This document shows positions 1 to 9,249 of a DNA stretch of 64,000 nt, in pieces. The notes under the pieces were generated by a model, which was given only the letters and a program-made list of their open reading frames with translations, had not been told where the DNA came from and did not search any database. The DNA lies in NCBI RefSeq assembly GCF_014229095.1, contig NZ_JAARZC010000002.1:310001-374000 (forward strand). The letters are read 5' to 3'. Positions within the stretch are counted from its first letter, which is position 1, and each line of letters opens with the position of its first letter. Made by a program: the position numbers and the translations under genes. The stretch is from Listeria cossartiae subsp. cayugensis (GTDB taxonomy: Bacteria > Bacillota > Bacilli > Lactobacillales > Listeriaceae).

Positions 1-322
1 AACGAAATCGATTGAGTCACATGAGTTTTTCCACGGTATGTTTGAAATTGTGGAACGAGATACACCAGTTACGATTTATGTGACAGAAGATAGCCAGCGT
101 TCTTTAAGCGAGAGAGTAGTTAATTTCATTCCACAAATCTGCGCTAATTATACGGTGATTGATGCAAAAGATTATGATATGCCTGGTATTTCCGCTAAAT
201 TCAGAGGGGCGTTGTCACCATTTATTATCCACGCAGTTAATAATCGTATTGATGTACACGTGGAAAAAATTAACTGTCATCCAATGGAAATCAGAAGATA
301 CTATCGTCAGTTAGACTATTAA
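1..322 (+). CDS. SIS-domain sugar-phosphate deglycase/isomerase-like protein (C-terminal part)
   Basis: Only the C-terminal ~106 residues are present; the frame is open to the window edge, with the first full codon at base 2. The segment S-H-E-F-F-H-G followed by the ending R-R-Y-Y-x-x-L-x-Y resembles FrlB/GfrF-type SIS proteins, which release glucose 6-phosphate from fructoselysine- or glucoselysine-phosphate. The mannose-family EIIA gene 16 bases downstream supports a role in using a PTS-imported sugar or Amadori compound. The substrate is not determined from the sequence. Family assignment is by recalled similarity and would be firmer with the missing N-terminus. Confidence 0.6.
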   Translation, partial: TKSIESHEFFHGMFEIVERDTPVTIYVTEDSQRSLSERVVNFIPQICANYTVIDAKDYDMPGISAKFRGALSPFIIHAVNNRIDVHVEKINCHPMEIRRYYRQLDY

Positions 323-338
323 AAAGGCGGTTTAGACA

Positions 339-755
339 ATGAAAGCAATTTTTGTTTGTACTCATGGAAACGCCGCAAAAGAACTCATTCAATCTGCGGA
401 AATGATTTGCGGTAAACAAGAAAATACAAGTTTTGTTCCTTTTGAAGTGAATGAATCCGCGGAAAACTTACAGGCGAAAATTGCCAGTGAAGTAGCTAAA
501 CTCGATTTAACAGAAGGCGTATTATTTCTAACCGATTTAAAAGGTGGCACTCCGTTTAATGTGCTCGTTCGCTTGCTCGGAAATTTTGATGCAGTAGAAC
601 TTGTCGCAGGCGTGAATATTCCGCTTTTATTAGAAGCATTCCTCAGTCGTGAAACGCTATCCTTAAAACAACTTGCGAATCAAGTTGCCGAAACTGGGCG
701 GTTAGGGATTTATGAATATGCCGCGCCGCTTGAGGAAATAGAAGAAGATTTTTAA
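339..755 (+). CDS. PTS mannose/fructose-family EIIA component
   Basis: A 138-residue cytosolic phosphotransfer domain of the EIIA-Man fold. It begins MKAIFVCTHGNAAKELI, with His9 in the T-H-G-N context as the probable phosphohistidine, and has the conserved DLKGGTPFN loop near residue 66. A stand-alone EIIA of this family passes phosphate from HPr to a separate EIIB. Those partners are not visible and are presumably upstream, outside the window. It is the last gene of its operon: a strong terminator follows at once. The ribosome binding site is AAAGGCGG upstream of the ATG. Confidence 0.85.
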   Translation: MKAIFVCTHGNAAKELIQSAEMICGKQENTSFVPFEVNESAENLQAKIASEVAKLDLTEGVLFLTDLKGGTPFNVLVRLLGNFDAVELVAGVNIPLLLEAFLSRETLSLKQLANQVAETGRLGIYEYAAPLEEIEEDF

Positions 756-762
756 TAGGAAA

Positions 763-787
763 AAGACAGCCGCGGCTGTCTTTTTTT
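763..787 (+). terminator. Rho-independent terminator of the PTS operon
   Basis: Perfect inverted repeat AAGACAGCCG/CGGCTGTCTT followed by a run of seven T. It ends the upstream PTS operon and separates it from deoR. Confidence 0.9.
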
Positions 788-820
788 ATCTTCCCTCTCG
801 AACTATCCCCGTTCTTACGT

Positions 821-826
821 TATACT
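821..826 (+). promoter_or_regulatory. Probable -10 element of the deoR promoter
   Basis: TATACT lies 25 bases before the deoR start. The -35 position 17 bases upstream is weak (TCGAAC), so the promoter may need activation or simply be weak. Confidence 0.4.
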
Positions 827-851
827 AAAAAGAAAACGATGGAGGGATGAA

Positions 852-1799
852 ATGGATAAACAAAAAGAACAGCTCAGCGTTGAGGTGGCGAGACTTTATT
901 ATCAATCGGATCTCGGTCAGCAAGAAATCGCCACACGTCTAGGTGTTTCCAGACCGACCGTTTCCAGATTGCTCCAAAACGCGAAAACAAAAGGATACGT
1001 CAAAATCGAAGTCCAAGATCCATTTTCTAACCTCACTGAACTGGCCGTGGCTTTAAAAGAAAAATACCAACTAAAAAACGTCACCGTTGCGTTCAGCCAA
1101 ACCAATGATTATAGCGAAATAACTAAGCAAATCAGCCAAAGTGCCGCGGAATATTTAGAAGAAATTATCCATGATGGCGATATTCTTGGAGTAAGTTGGG
1201 GAACCACTATGTACAAAATCGCCCAAAAACTAGCCCCATTAAAAGCAGAAATAAAAGTCGTCCAGCTTAAAGGCGGCGTGAGTCATTCTGATGTCAATAC
1301 GTATGCTGCCGAAACGTTAGCATTATTCGGTGCGGCTTATGATAATGCCCCGGTTTCATTGCCACTTCCCGTGGTTCTTGATAATCCACTCGCTAAACAA
1401 ATGGTTGAAGCAGATCGCCATATAAAAAATATCATCGAACTTGGTAAAAAAGCCAATATCGCTATTTTTACAGTAGGAACCGTGCGTGATGAAGCCTTGC
1501 TTTTCCGCCTAGGCTATTTTTCTGATGAAGAAAAGGCTCGTTTAAAAGAAAAAGCAGTCGGCGATATTTGTTCACGCTTTTTCACAATCGACGGTGAAAT
1601 TGCTGACGAAAAAATGGACGAACGAACTATTGGCATCAATTTACAAGAGTTAAAACAAAAAGAAACAGCTATCCTTGTTGCGGGCGGTGAACGAAAAATA
1701 AAAGCGATTCATGGCGCGCTTCGTGGCGGTTATGCCAATCATTTTATTACCGACCAATTTACCGCAAAACAACTACTTGAACAAAATTTCATCAATTAG
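852..1799 (+). CDS. deoR: DeoR: SorC-family regulator of deoxyribonucleoside catabolism
   Basis: A 315-residue regulator with an N-terminal helix-turn-helix at about residues 20-45 (QQEIATRLGVSRPTVSRLLQ) and a C-terminal sugar-phosphate binding domain of the SorC/DeoR (B. subtilis-type) family. The length matches B. subtilis DeoR (about 313). In the family, deoxyribose 5-phosphate is the inducer. The next gene is deoC, whose product consumes that effector, so control of deoC and perhaps of its own promoter is likely. The start is supported by GGAGG ahead of the ATG. Confidence 0.88.
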   Translation: MDKQKEQLSVEVARLYYQSDLGQQEIATRLGVSRPTVSRLLQNAKTKGYVKIEVQDPFSNLTELAVALKEKYQLKNVTVAFSQTNDYSEITKQISQSAAEYLEEIIHDGDILGVSWGTTMYKIAQKLAPLKAEIKVVQLKGGVSHSDVNTYAAETLALFGAAYDNAPVSLPLPVVLDNPLAKQMVEADRHIKNIIELGKKANIAIFTVGTVRDEALLFRLGYFSDEEKARLKEKAVGDICSRFFTIDGEIADEKMDERTIGINLQELKQKETAILVAGGERKIKAIHGALRGGYANHFITDQFTAKQLLEQNFIN

Positions 1800-1828
1800 T
1801 TTACAAATGTTCCATGGTGCGATATGAT
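1800..1828 (+). promoter_or_regulatory. deoC promoter
   Basis: TTTACA, a 17-base spacer and TATGAT, starting right after the deoR stop codon. deoC can therefore be transcribed independently of deoR. The short palindrome around CCATGG in the spacer could be part of a DeoR operator, but I cannot prove it. Confidence 0.65.
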
Positions 1829-1860
1829 GAAACCAAATACAATTTAAAGGAGTTTTTAAA

Positions 1861-2532
1861 ATGACAATTGCTAAAATAATCGATCATACTGCTTTAAAAC
1901 CAGACACAACGAAAGAACAAATTTTAACACTAACAAAAGAAGCGAGAGAATACGGTTTTGCATCCGTATGTGTGAACCCGACTTGGGTAAAACTATCCGC
2001 TGAACAACTTGCTGGAGCAGAATCCGTAGTATGTACTGTTATCGGTTTCCCACTTGGAGCAAATACTCCAGAAGTGAAAGCATTCGAAGTGAAAGATGCC
2101 ATCCAAAACGGCGCGAAAGAAGTCGATATGGTTATCAATATCGGTGCACTTAAAGACAAGGACGACGAATTAGTAGAACGCGATATTCGCGCTGTTGTCG
2201 ATGCTGCCAAAGGAAAAGCCTTAGTAAAAGTAATTATCGAAACTTGCCTACTAACGGATGAAGAAAAAGTTCGCGCATGCGAAATCGCTGTAAAAGCGGG
2301 AACAGACTTCGTTAAAACATCTACTGGATTCTCCACAGGTGGCGCAACTGCCGAAGATATCGCCTTAATGCGTAAAACAGTTGGGCCAAACATCGGCGTA
2401 AAAGCATCTGGTGGCGTTCGTACGAAAGAAGACGTAGAAAAAATGATTGAAGCAGGCGCAACTCGTATTGGTGCAAGTGCAGGCGTTGCAATTGTTTCCG
2501 GCGAAAAACCAGCCAAACCAGATAATTACTAA
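1861..2532 (+). CDS. deoC: Deoxyribose-phosphate aldolase DeoC
   Basis: A 223-residue class I aldolase that cleaves 2-deoxyribose 5-phosphate to glyceraldehyde 3-phosphate and acetaldehyde. The Schiff-base lysine is in [14 protein letters not shown] (about residue 152), the helper lysine in [10 protein letters not shown] (about residue 181), and the catalytic Asp in [12 protein letters not shown]. The start follows AAAGGAG. It lies between two regulators, and the pyrimidine-nucleoside phosphorylase two genes on feeds the same catabolic route, so this is a compact salvage locus. Confidence 0.95.
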   Translation: MTIAKIIDHTALKPDTTKEQILTLTKEAREYGFASVCVNPTWVKLSAEQLAGAESVVCTVIGFPLGANTPEVKAFEVKDAIQNGAKEVDMVINIGALKDKDDELVERDIRAVVDAAKGKALVKVIIETCLLTDEEKVRACEIAVKAGTDFVKTSTGFSTGGATAEDIALMRKTVGPNIGVKASGGVRTKEDVEKMIEAGATRIGASAGVAIVSGEKPAKPDNY

Positions 2533-2611
2533 TTTTGCATGAAACCCCTTTATTATTATGCTCAAATGTGGCAAAATAAGGAGAATAGATAATCCGACTG
2601 GGGGAGTTTAA

Positions 2612-3622
2612 ATGGCTGCAACCATCCGCGAAATAGCAGAAAAGACAGGCGTTTCAATTACGACAATTTCTCAAATTTTGAATGGTAAAGGGGAACGATT
2701 TAGCGATTTAACTCGTGAAAAAGTCCTAAAAACAGCAAAAGAAATGTCTTACAAACCAAACTTTTTCGCCAAAAATATGATTGTTAGTCATACGAACACC
2801 ATCGGAATGATTGTCCCGGAAGTAACCGATCCATTTTTCTCACAAATGGTTAAAGGGGCGGAAGATTACTTGAATAAAGAAGGTTACATGATTATGCTCT
2901 GTAACTCTTCCAATGATAAAGAACGAGAAGATTTATACGTAGAAGAATTATTACACCGGGCTGTCGATGGCTTAATTATCGCCAGCCCTAATATTCTGCT
3001 TTCAGGTGTTATCAAACGCATGGAAGAGAAGCGTTCTCCGTATATTTTACTTGATCGTCAGCGGAATCCAAGGCAAGAAGGCAATATCGCGATTGATGAT
3101 TTCAAAGGCGGCTATATGGCGACGGAGCATTTAATTGAACTTGGTCATACGAACATCGGAATCATTATTTCAGATACATCATTTTACAACGTACATGAGC
3201 GCTACGAAGGTTACTTGGCATGCATGAAAGATTATCAACTGCCTGTAAAAGATGGCTGGATTGTTAGTGGGGACCAAACAATGAATGGTGGTTATATTGC
3301 CACGCAAAAATTACTCCGAGAAAACTTGAGCGCCATTTTTGCAACCAATGATTTAATGGCGATGGGAACATATCGGGCAGCGCTAGAAAAAAATCTGCGC
3401 ATCCCTCATGATCTTAGCGTCATCGGCTTTGATGATATTGAACTGGCCGAATATATGACCCCGCCACTTACAACAGTTCGCCAACCAATCTACGGTATCG
3501 GCGAAATTGCCGCAGAACTTTTGCTGAAAAACCTGCAAAATCCAACCGAGAAACTAGAGAACCGTTTACTCGATATTTCTCTAATCAATCGTAGTAGCAC
3601 AAAAACTATTGACAACAAGTGA
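2612..3622 (+). CDS. LacI-family transcriptional regulator
   Basis: A 336-residue LacI/GalR regulator. The N-terminal helix-turn-helix (IREIAEKTGVSITTISQILN, residues 5-24) is followed by a hinge and a periplasmic-binding-protein-like effector domain ending in the usual VIGFDDIELAEYMTPPLTTV motif. It sits between deoC and the pyrimidine-nucleoside phosphorylase gene. The promoter of the latter overlaps this gene's 3' end and carries a LacI-type palindrome, which suggests a local nucleoside- or ribose-responsive repressor. The ligand is unknown. Its start is set by GGGGGAG. Confidence 0.85.
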   Translation: MAATIREIAEKTGVSITTISQILNGKGERFSDLTREKVLKTAKEMSYKPNFFAKNMIVSHTNTIGMIVPEVTDPFFSQMVKGAEDYLNKEGYMIMLCNSSNDKEREDLYVEELLHRAVDGLIIASPNILLSGVIKRMEEKRSPYILLDRQRNPRQEGNIAIDDFKGGYMATEHLIELGHTNIGIIISDTSFYNVHERYEGYLACMKDYQLPVKDGWIVSGDQTMNGGYIATQKLLRENLSAIFATNDLMAMGTYRAALEKNLRIPHDLSVIGFDDIELAEYMTPPLTTVRQPIYGIGEIAAELLLKNLQNPTEKLENRLLDISLINRSSTKTIDNK

Positions 3623-3637
3623 GCGAGTACGATATAG
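3608..3637 (+). promoter_or_regulatory. Promoter of the pyrimidine-nucleoside phosphorylase gene
   Basis: Consensus TTGACA, an 18-base spacer and TATAGT, overlapping the last codons of the upstream LacI-family gene. Two operators lie just downstream of the expected transcription start. Confidence 0.75.
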
Positions 3638-3666
3638 TGAGCATGTTAAGCACATGTTCTTGTTTA

Positions 3667-3680
3667 GTAAAACGGTTTAC
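3667..3680 (+). promoter_or_regulatory. LacI-type palindromic operator
   Basis: GTAAAACGGTTTAC, embedded in the longer near-palindrome AGTAAAACGGTTTACT with a central CG. This is the form expected of LacI/GalR operators, but it does not fit the cre consensus. It is a candidate target of the adjacent LacI-family regulator, placed downstream of the promoter as a roadblock. Confidence 0.6.
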
Positions 3681-3688
3681 TTAAAAAG

Positions 3689-3702
3689 TGTAACCGTTCT
3701 CA
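3689..3702 (+). promoter_or_regulatory. cre site (CcpA binding)
   Basis: TGTAACCGTTCTCA matches the consensus TGWNANCGNTNWCA at every fixed position. Located about 50 bases downstream of the -10, it would let CcpA repress nucleoside phosphorylase when glucose is present. Confidence 0.75.
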
Positions 3703-3752
3703 ATAAAGGTACATAAAATGCTAAAGTGGACAAAAAGAAAGGGTGAAGAGAA

Positions 3753-5054
3753 ATGAGAATGGTGGATATTATTTCCAAGAAGAGGGACGGCAAAGCTTTA
3801 TCAACAGAAGAAATTCAGTTTTTCATTGATGGCTATACAAATGGGGAAATTCCAGATTATCAAGCAAGTGCTCTAGCCATGGCAATCTTTTTCCAAGATA
3901 TGAATGATCAAGAACGCGCGGATTTAACAATGGCAATGGTTGGCTCTGGTGATACGATTGACCTATCTGCAATCGAAGGAATCAAAGTCGACAAACATAG
4001 TACGGGCGGTGTTGGCGATACGACGACACTTGTTCTTGCTCCCCTTGTAGCAGCAGTTGGTGTACCAGTTGCAAAAATGTCTGGTCGTGGCTTAGGTCAT
4101 ACGGGAGGCACAATTGATAAGCTAGAATCTATCGAAGGATTCCACATTGAACTAGATAAAAAAGATTTCATCAACTTAGTAAATCGCGATAAAGTAGCAG
4201 TTATTGGACAATCTGGTAACCTTACGCCAGCGGATAAAAAAATGTACGCGCTTCGTGACGTAACAGGAACTGTCAACTCAATTCCGCTTATTGCAAGCTC
4301 TATCATGAGTAAAAAAATTGCAGCCGGCGCAGATGCCATCGTACTCGATGTGAAAACAGGTGCTGGTGCATTTATGAAAACCGATGAAGATGCAGAAAAC
4401 CTAGCAAATGCAATGGTTCGCATCGGAAATAATGTTGGCAGAAATACAATGGCAGTCATTTCCGACATGTCCCAACCACTCGGCGAAGCAATCGGAAACG
4501 CTTTAGAAGTAAAAGAAGCCATCGATACATTAAAAGGGCAAGGTCCAGAAGACTTAACGGAATTAGTTCTTGTACTCGGCAGTCAAATGGTCGTACTTGC
4601 CAAACAAGCAGAAACACTAGAAGAAGCTCGAGCTAAACTAATCGAAGTAATCGAAAACGGTGCAGCGCTTGAGAAATTCAAAACATTCCTTTCCAATCAA
4701 GGTGGCGACGCAAGCATTGTCGATCACCCAGAAAAACTTCCGCAAGCAAAATACCAAATCGAAGTACCAGCTAAACAATCTGGTTTCGTAAGCCAAATCG
4801 TCGCTGATGAAATTGGTATTGCGGCAATGATTCTAGGTGCCGGTCGTGCAACGAAAGAAGACGAAATTAACCTAGCAGTCGGCTTAATGCTACGTAAAAA
4901 AGTTGGCGATGCAGTCCAAGAAGGCGAGTCACTCGTAACCATTTTCGCCGATCAAAAAAATGTAGAAAACGTAAAAGCGAAAATCTATGAAAATATCCAA
5001 ATCGCTGACCAAGCAACTGCACCAAAGCTTGTTCACAAAATTATTACAGAATAA
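3753..5054 (+). CDS. pdp: Pyrimidine-nucleoside phosphorylase
   Basis: A 433-residue enzyme that phosphorolyses thymidine, uridine and deoxyuridine to base plus (deoxy)ribose 1-phosphate. It carries the family signature [16 protein letters not shown] (about residues 110-125) and the phosphate-binding KHSTGGVGD stretch. The C-terminal domain ([18 protein letters not shown]) is the thymidine-phosphorylase type. With phosphopentomutase (encoded at 37 kb) and DeoC it converts nucleosides to glycolytic intermediates. The AAAGGGTGAAGAG ribosome binding site supports the start. Regulation by cre and a LacI operator is likely. Confidence 0.94.
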   Translation: MRMVDIISKKRDGKALSTEEIQFFIDGYTNGEIPDYQASALAMAIFFQDMNDQERADLTMAMVGSGDTIDLSAIEGIKVDKHSTGGVGDTTTLVLAPLVAAVGVPVAKMSGRGLGHTGGTIDKLESIEGFHIELDKKDFINLVNRDKVAVIGQSGNLTPADKKMYALRDVTGTVNSIPLIASSIMSKKIAAGADAIVLDVKTGAGAFMKTDEDAENLANAMVRIGNNVGRNTMAVISDMSQPLGEAIGNALEVKEAIDTLKGQGPEDLTELVLVLGSQMVVLAKQAETLEEARAKLIEVIENGAALEKFKTFLSNQGGDASIVDHPEKLPQAKYQIEVPAKQSGFVSQIVADEIGIAAMILGAGRATKEDEINLAVGLMLRKKVGDAVQEGESLVTIFADQKNVENVKAKIYENIQIADQATAPKLVHKIITE

Positions 5055-5055
5055 A

Positions 5056-5087
5056 AAAAGCGCCCAAGCTAATTTGGGCGCTTTTTC
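5056..5087. terminator. Bidirectional terminator between pdp and alsD
   Basis: AAAGCGCCCAA/TTGGGCGCTTT with a six-base loop, flanked by seven A on the left and five T on the right. It serves both convergent genes. Confidence 0.9.
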
Positions 5088-5093
5088 TATGAA

Positions 5094-5816
5094 TCAATTT
5101 TCCGCTGCTTCAATTTGTTCTAACATATCAGGTGTGCTTAAATCACTTCTCAAGAATTCGGTCGTTTGCGGTAATTGCAATTCGAATTCTGTTTGTTGTG
5201 CGACTTCTACTGTTCCTTCAAGCATTTCGTAATCAAATACGTGGCCACCAATTTTGCGCAGATCATCAATAAAATGCACGTGGTAACCAGAAACACCAAT
5301 ACCGCTAATGTAAGCAGGTGTCCAAAAACCAACAATTGTACCCGTAATATATTCAAAATGATACGTTGGTTGTTCTTTTACAGCTTCAATTAATGGTGGA
5401 TAAGGTCGTTGTTGTTTCGGTACGACGCGAGTATCCACGTAACGGAAATTTCCGGTCATTTTCACCGCGTAAAAAACATTCGGTCCTTGCACTAATTCCG
5501 CAATTTTTTCTTCTACTGCTTGTTTCGAAGTCGGTTCAGAAACAGAAAAAGAAGTATCGGCATCAAAAAAAGTGGTGCTCGCATAAGGTGTCGTATCTTC
5601 CGGTTTTACTTTATACGCTTGCCCATCTGACCGAATTTGAAAAGCTTCACCGTCCAAAATAATTAACTCACCATCAAATTGATCAAGTGTTCCTATGCCA
5701 AGGTCCCCGTGTTGTAGTAATTCTTTGAAACTCGTTGTCCCACTGAAAAGTCCACCAACAAGTGCTGCCATTGTAGAATGCTGAAATAATCGATTTTTTC
5801 TAACTGCGTCCATCAT
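5094..5816 (-). CDS. alsD: Alpha-acetolactate decarboxylase
   Basis: Converts 2-acetolactate to acetoin, the neutral-fermentation branch that competes with branched-chain amino acid synthesis for acetolactate. It has about 240 residues, close to Bacillus AlsD (255). The metal-site region GYHVHFIDDLRKIGGHV is intact. The reading frame can be opened at a GTG at 5822, but that overlaps the AAGGAG ribosome binding site. The ATG at 5816 (or 5813) has proper spacing and is preferred. No alsS lies beside it, and convergence with pdp plus divergence from nothing local suggest an independent transcript. It is adjacent to ilv-leu, which is fitting because both consume acetolactate. Confidence 0.92.
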   Translation of the reverse strand: MMDAVRKNRLFQHSTMAALVGGLFSGTTSFKELLQHGDLGIGTLDQFDGELIILDGEAFQIRSDGQAYKVKPEDTTPYASTTFFDADTSFSVSEPTSKQAVEEKIAELVQGPNVFYAVKMTGNFRYVDTRVVPKQQRPYPPLIEAVKEQPTYHFEYITGTIVGFWTPAYISGIGVSGYHVHFIDDLRKIGGHVFDYEMLEGTVEVAQQTEFELQLPQTTEFLRSDLSTPDMLEQIEAAEN

Positions 5817-5971
5817 TGCCACTCCTTGAATTGTTATATATAAAAAGTTATTTTCAAATAATACAGTTTAATTTCTATACAATCATTATACTACTTTATA
5901 TCCTTAAACAAAAGATTTTAAACTGATTTCTGAAATAAACTGTTACTATAACAGAGGAGGAAACTGTAATA

Positions 5972-6002
5972 TAAAAAAGTTCCCGCGCGATGCGAGAACC
6001 CG
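5972..6002 (-). terminator. Terminator of the ilv-leu-ilvA operon
   Basis: Read on the minus strand, GGGTTCTCGC and GCGCGGGAAC form a GC-rich hairpin followed by six T, three bases after the ilvA stop. Confidence 0.85.
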
Positions 6003-6004
6003 TT

Positions 6005-7276
6005 TTAAACAAGTAATGTGTAGAGTGTTTGATTGTCATTAATCGGAATATAGCTAGGATCAAATGCCGCAACCCGGTCGAGCAAACCTTCATAATCATT
6101 CCTATCTTGCAGTAGAACGCCGATAATAACAGGTCCATTACCACGATTCACTTTTTTCGTATATTCGAATTTAGTAATATCATCATGCGGACCGAGCACG
6201 TCGTTAACAAATTCCTTTAAAGCACCAGGACGTTGCGAAAAATTAACGATAAAATAATGCTTTAATCCTTCGTGGAGTAAAGAGCGCTCTTCAATTTCTT
6301 GCATCCGATTAATGTCATTATTGCCACCACTCACGATGCAAACAACCGTCTTATCTTTAATTTCCTCGCGATAGGTTTCAAGTGCAGCGACAGAGAGAGC
6401 ACCAGCTGGTTCAGCGACAATCGCTTGCTTTGTATACATATCCAAAATCGTGGAACAAACAGCACCTTCAGAAACGGTTGTCACTTCATCCACTAACACT
6501 TTCGCATGTTGAAACGTTAAACTTCCGACTTCTTTCACTGCAGCGCCATCGACAAATTTATCGATTTTATCCAGTGTCACGACTTGGTTTTGTCTTAAAG
6601 CTTCTGTCATCGAAGGCGCGCCAGCTGGTTCGACCCCAATGATTTTAGTAATTGGGCTTTTCGCTTTGAGATACGTTGCCACGCCGCTAATCAAGCCACC
6701 ACCACCAATACCGGCAAAAACATAATCCGCTTGCTCGTGTGCTTTATTTAAATCTTTCACCATCTCCACAGCGAGAGAGCCTTGCCCAGCGATAATATCA
6801 GGATCATCGAACGGCGGGATAAAATTCTGACCGTGTTCTGCCGCAAATTCTTTCGCCGCTGTTGCAGATGCATCAAACGTATCGCCAATTAAAACAACTT
6901 CCACATTACTACCGCCGAAAAATTTCACTTGCGATACTTTTTGTTGCGGGGTCGTTGTCGGCATGAAAATCGTTGCAGGAACCGTTATTCGTTTGCACGT
7001 ATAAGCAACCCCTTGCGCATGGTTTCCAGCACTTGCACAGACGACGCCTTTTTCTAATTGTTCCGCTGATAATCTAGAAATAGCATAAAAAGCACCGCGT
7101 AATTTAAAAGACCGCACTCTTTGCAAATCTTCGCGTTTCAGATAGACATTGCAATGATATTTTTCTGAAAGATAAAAATCATACTCGAGTGGTGTATGTT
7201 TGACGACCGGTTTTAATACATCATAGGCCTTTTCGACATCTTCTTCTGTTACTAATAAGTCAACTAATTCCATCAT
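6005..7276 (-). CDS. ilvA: Threonine ammonia-lyase (biosynthetic threonine deaminase)
   Basis: The first enzyme of isoleucine synthesis: threonine to 2-oxobutanoate and ammonia. It is a PLP enzyme of about 423 residues. The PLP lysine is in SFKLRGA (about residue 56), the phosphate loop is [10 protein letters not shown], and SGGNND ends the catalytic domain. The C-terminal 90 residues form one ACT-like regulatory domain ([20 protein letters not shown]), the short Bacillus-type arrangement. A GTG at 7282 is in frame, but the ATG at 7276 is correctly spaced from AAAGG. It is the last gene of the operon, 15 bases after leuD. Confidence 0.93.
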   Translation of the reverse strand: MMELVDLLVTEEDVEKAYDVLKPVVKHTPLEYDFYLSEKYHCNVYLKREDLQRVRSFKLRGAFYAISRLSAEQLEKGVVCASAGNHAQGVAYTCKRITVPATIFMPTTTPQQKVSQVKFFGGSNVEVVLIGDTFDASATAAKEFAAEHGQNFIPPFDDPDIIAGQGSLAVEMVKDLNKAHEQADYVFAGIGGGGLISGVATYLKAKSPITKIIGVEPAGAPSMTEALRQNQVVTLDKIDKFVDGAAVKEVGSLTFQHAKVLVDEVTTVSEGAVCSTILDMYTKQAIVAEPAGALSVAALETYREEIKDKTVVCIVSGGNNDINRMQEIEERSLLHEGLKHYFIVNFSQRPGALKEFVNDVLGPHDDITKFEYTKKVNRGNGPVIIGVLLQDRNDYEGLLDRVAAFDPSYIPINDNQTLYTLLV

Positions 7277-7291
7277 CCTCACTACCTTTTC

Positions 7292-7873
7292 TTATATTGA
7301 ATCCACTTTTTGTTCATAGGCTTTAATCGCATCAATATGTTCGAATGTAATGGCGATATCATCTAGTCCATTAATAAATTTATTTTTCCACGTAGCATCA
7401 ATCTCAAAAGGGTAGGTGCCAACTGAACTGATAACTTGCTGGTTTGGCAAGTCAATCGTCACTTTTTCATCGGCTGAAATTTGCGCTAATTTCTCACGAG
7501 CCTCGCGAGGAAGAACAATTGGAAGCACGCCATTTTTCGTACAGTTCATATAAAAAATATCACTATAACTTCCAGCGATAATCACACGAAAACGGTAATC
7601 GAGTAGCGCCCAGGCGGCATGTTCCCGAGAAGAACCACAACCAAAGTTATCTCCAGTAATCAAAATAGTTGCTTCTTGGCGGTCCGGAGCATTGAGCGGG
7701 AAATCTGGATTCGGTTTACGGTTCGGAAGGTAACGCCAACTATCAAAGAGAAATTCACCAAAACCAGTACGTTCGATGCGTTTTAAGAAACTTTTGGGAA
7801 TGATTTGGTCGGTATCAATATTGTCGTTCATTAGCGCAACTGTTTTTCCAATGTGTACTTTAATTTCCTCCAC
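7292..7873 (-). CDS. leuD: 3-isopropylmalate dehydratase small subunit
   Basis: A 193-residue swivel subunit that pairs with LeuC to isomerise 2- to 3-isopropylmalate. Motifs: [12 protein letters not shown] and [10 protein letters not shown]. The frame stays open far upstream, but the family N-terminus ([10 protein letters not shown]) and the AAAGGAGG inside the leuC end identify a GTG start at 7873. This overlaps leuC by 14 bases and implies translational coupling of the two subunits. A longer 242-residue call would be a mis-annotation. Confidence 0.93.
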   Translation of the reverse strand: MEEIKVHIGKTVALMNDNIDTDQIIPKSFLKRIERTGFGEFLFDSWRYLPNRKPNPDFPLNAPDRQEATILITGDNFGCGSSREHAAWALLDYRFRVIIAGSYSDIFYMNCTKNGVLPIVLPREAREKLAQISADEKVTIDLPNQQVISSVGTYPFEIDATWKNKFINGLDDIAITFEHIDAIKAYEQKVDSI

Positions 7874-9248
7874 TGATAACCGCCTCCTTTCGAATATCGA
7901 TAAAGTGTCCGTTGATTGCCGCGGCCGCAGCCATTGCTGGTGAAACGAGATGCGTACGAGCGCCTTTACCTTGCCGTCCTTCAAAGTTGCGATTCGAAGT
8001 TGATGCGCAGTGAACACCATCCGGTACTTGATCGGGGTTCATCCCTAGACACATCGAACAACCAGGTTCACGCCATTCAAAACCAGCTTCTATAAAAATT
8101 TTATCTAGTCCGATGGATTCTGCCGCATTACGCACTTGGCGAGAACCAGGGACAACGAGGGCGCGAATATTATTTTTCACTTTGTTTCCTTTGACGATAC
8201 GAGCTGCTTCTTCTAAATCAGAAAGTCTGGCATTCGTACAAGAACCAATAAACACATAGCCAAGCTCGATTTGTTCCGCCGTTTGTCCAGGTTTTAGCCC
8301 CATATATTCATAGGCGCGCTCATAGTTCATATCTTTAATTTCTGGAAATGCTTTCGAAAAAGGAACACCCATTTCTGGATTCGTTCCCCAAGTGACATAT
8401 GGTTCCAAAATACTCGCATCCATTTGGATATGAAGGTCGTATTCTGCATCTGGGTCAGTTTGAAGCGTTTTCCAGTCGCTAATTGCTTTATCCATATCAG
8501 CGGGAGCATATTCACGACCGCGCACATATTCAAAAGTAGTTTCATCTGGCGCCATCATGCCCATTTTTGCTCCGCCTTCAATCGCCATATTGCAAATTGT
8601 CATCCGTTCTTCCATTGACATATTTCGAATAGTTTCACCATAATACTCGACGGCATAACCAGTTCCAAAAGCAACACCATACGTGGCAATCAAATGCAAA
8701 ATAATATCTTTCGCATAGACACCTTTTGGAAGTTTGCCGTTAATCTCTATGCCCATTGATTTTGGTTTTTGTTGCCAAATGGTTTGAGTCGCAAAAACAT
8801 GCTCTACTTCACTAGAACCAATCCCAAAGCCAATCGCCCCGAAAGCGCCGTGTGTTGCCGTATGAGAATCCCCACAAACAATCACTTTACCAGGTTGTGT
8901 TAGTCCGGTTTCTGGTCCAACCATATGCACGATTCCTTGGCGATCACTACCCATATCAGCTAGCGTTACGCCGAATTCCTCGCAATTGGTTTGCAGTGCT
9001 TCGATCTGCTTTTTAGCAACAAGATCTTGAATGTTGAAAATATCTTCGGTTGGAACGTTATGATCCATTGTCGCAAACGTTTTATCTGGTCTGCGCAGTG
9101 GTCGATTTTCCATTCTTAGTCCTTCAAACGCTTGAGGAGAAGTAACTTCATGAATCAAATGAAGATCAACGTATAATAATTGCGGTTCACCTTCTTTGCC
9201 ATAAATGACATGACGGTTCCAAAGTTTATCAAAAAGTGTTTTCCCCAT
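7860..9248 (-). CDS. leuC: 3-isopropylmalate dehydratase large subunit
   Basis: A 462-residue aconitase-family subunit of the leucine pathway. The [4Fe-4S] ligands are visible as GSCTN and the C-S-M-C pair of [10 protein letters not shown]. The sequences [19 protein letters not shown] and [15 protein letters not shown] are typical. The true start is the ATG at 9248, one base after the leuB stop. The AAGGAGGAG ribosome binding site lies inside the leuB C-terminal codons, so an in-frame TTG further upstream is not the start. Confidence 0.95.
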   Translation of the reverse strand: MGKTLFDKLWNRHVIYGKEGEPQLLYVDLHLIHEVTSPQAFEGLRMENRPLRRPDKTFATMDHNVPTEDIFNIQDLVAKKQIEALQTNCEEFGVTLADMGSDRQGIVHMVGPETGLTQPGKVIVCGDSHTATHGAFGAIGFGIGSSEVEHVFATQTIWQQKPKSMGIEINGKLPKGVYAKDIILHLIATYGVAFGTGYAVEYYGETIRNMSMEERMTICNMAIEGGAKMGMMAPDETTFEYVRGREYAPADMDKAISDWKTLQTDPDAEYDLHIQMDASILEPYVTWGTNPEMGVPFSKAFPEIKDMNYERAYEYMGLKPGQTAEQIELGYVFIGSCTNARLSDLEEAARIVKGNKVKNNIRALVVPGSRQVRNAAESIGLDKIFIEAGFEWREPGCSMCLGMNPDQVPDGVHCASTSNRNFEGRQGKGARTHLVSPAMAAAAAINGHFIDIRKEAVISGGN

Positions 9249-9249
9249 T

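Noticed and set aside
1884-2516. 210-codon open frame antisense to deoC
   Set aside because: A shadow of a highly conserved gene. No ribosome binding site, and Ser/Thr/Ala-rich composition typical of antisense frames.
5366-5662. 98-codon plus-strand frame over alsD
   Set aside because: Antisense to a recognised gene, no ribosome binding site.
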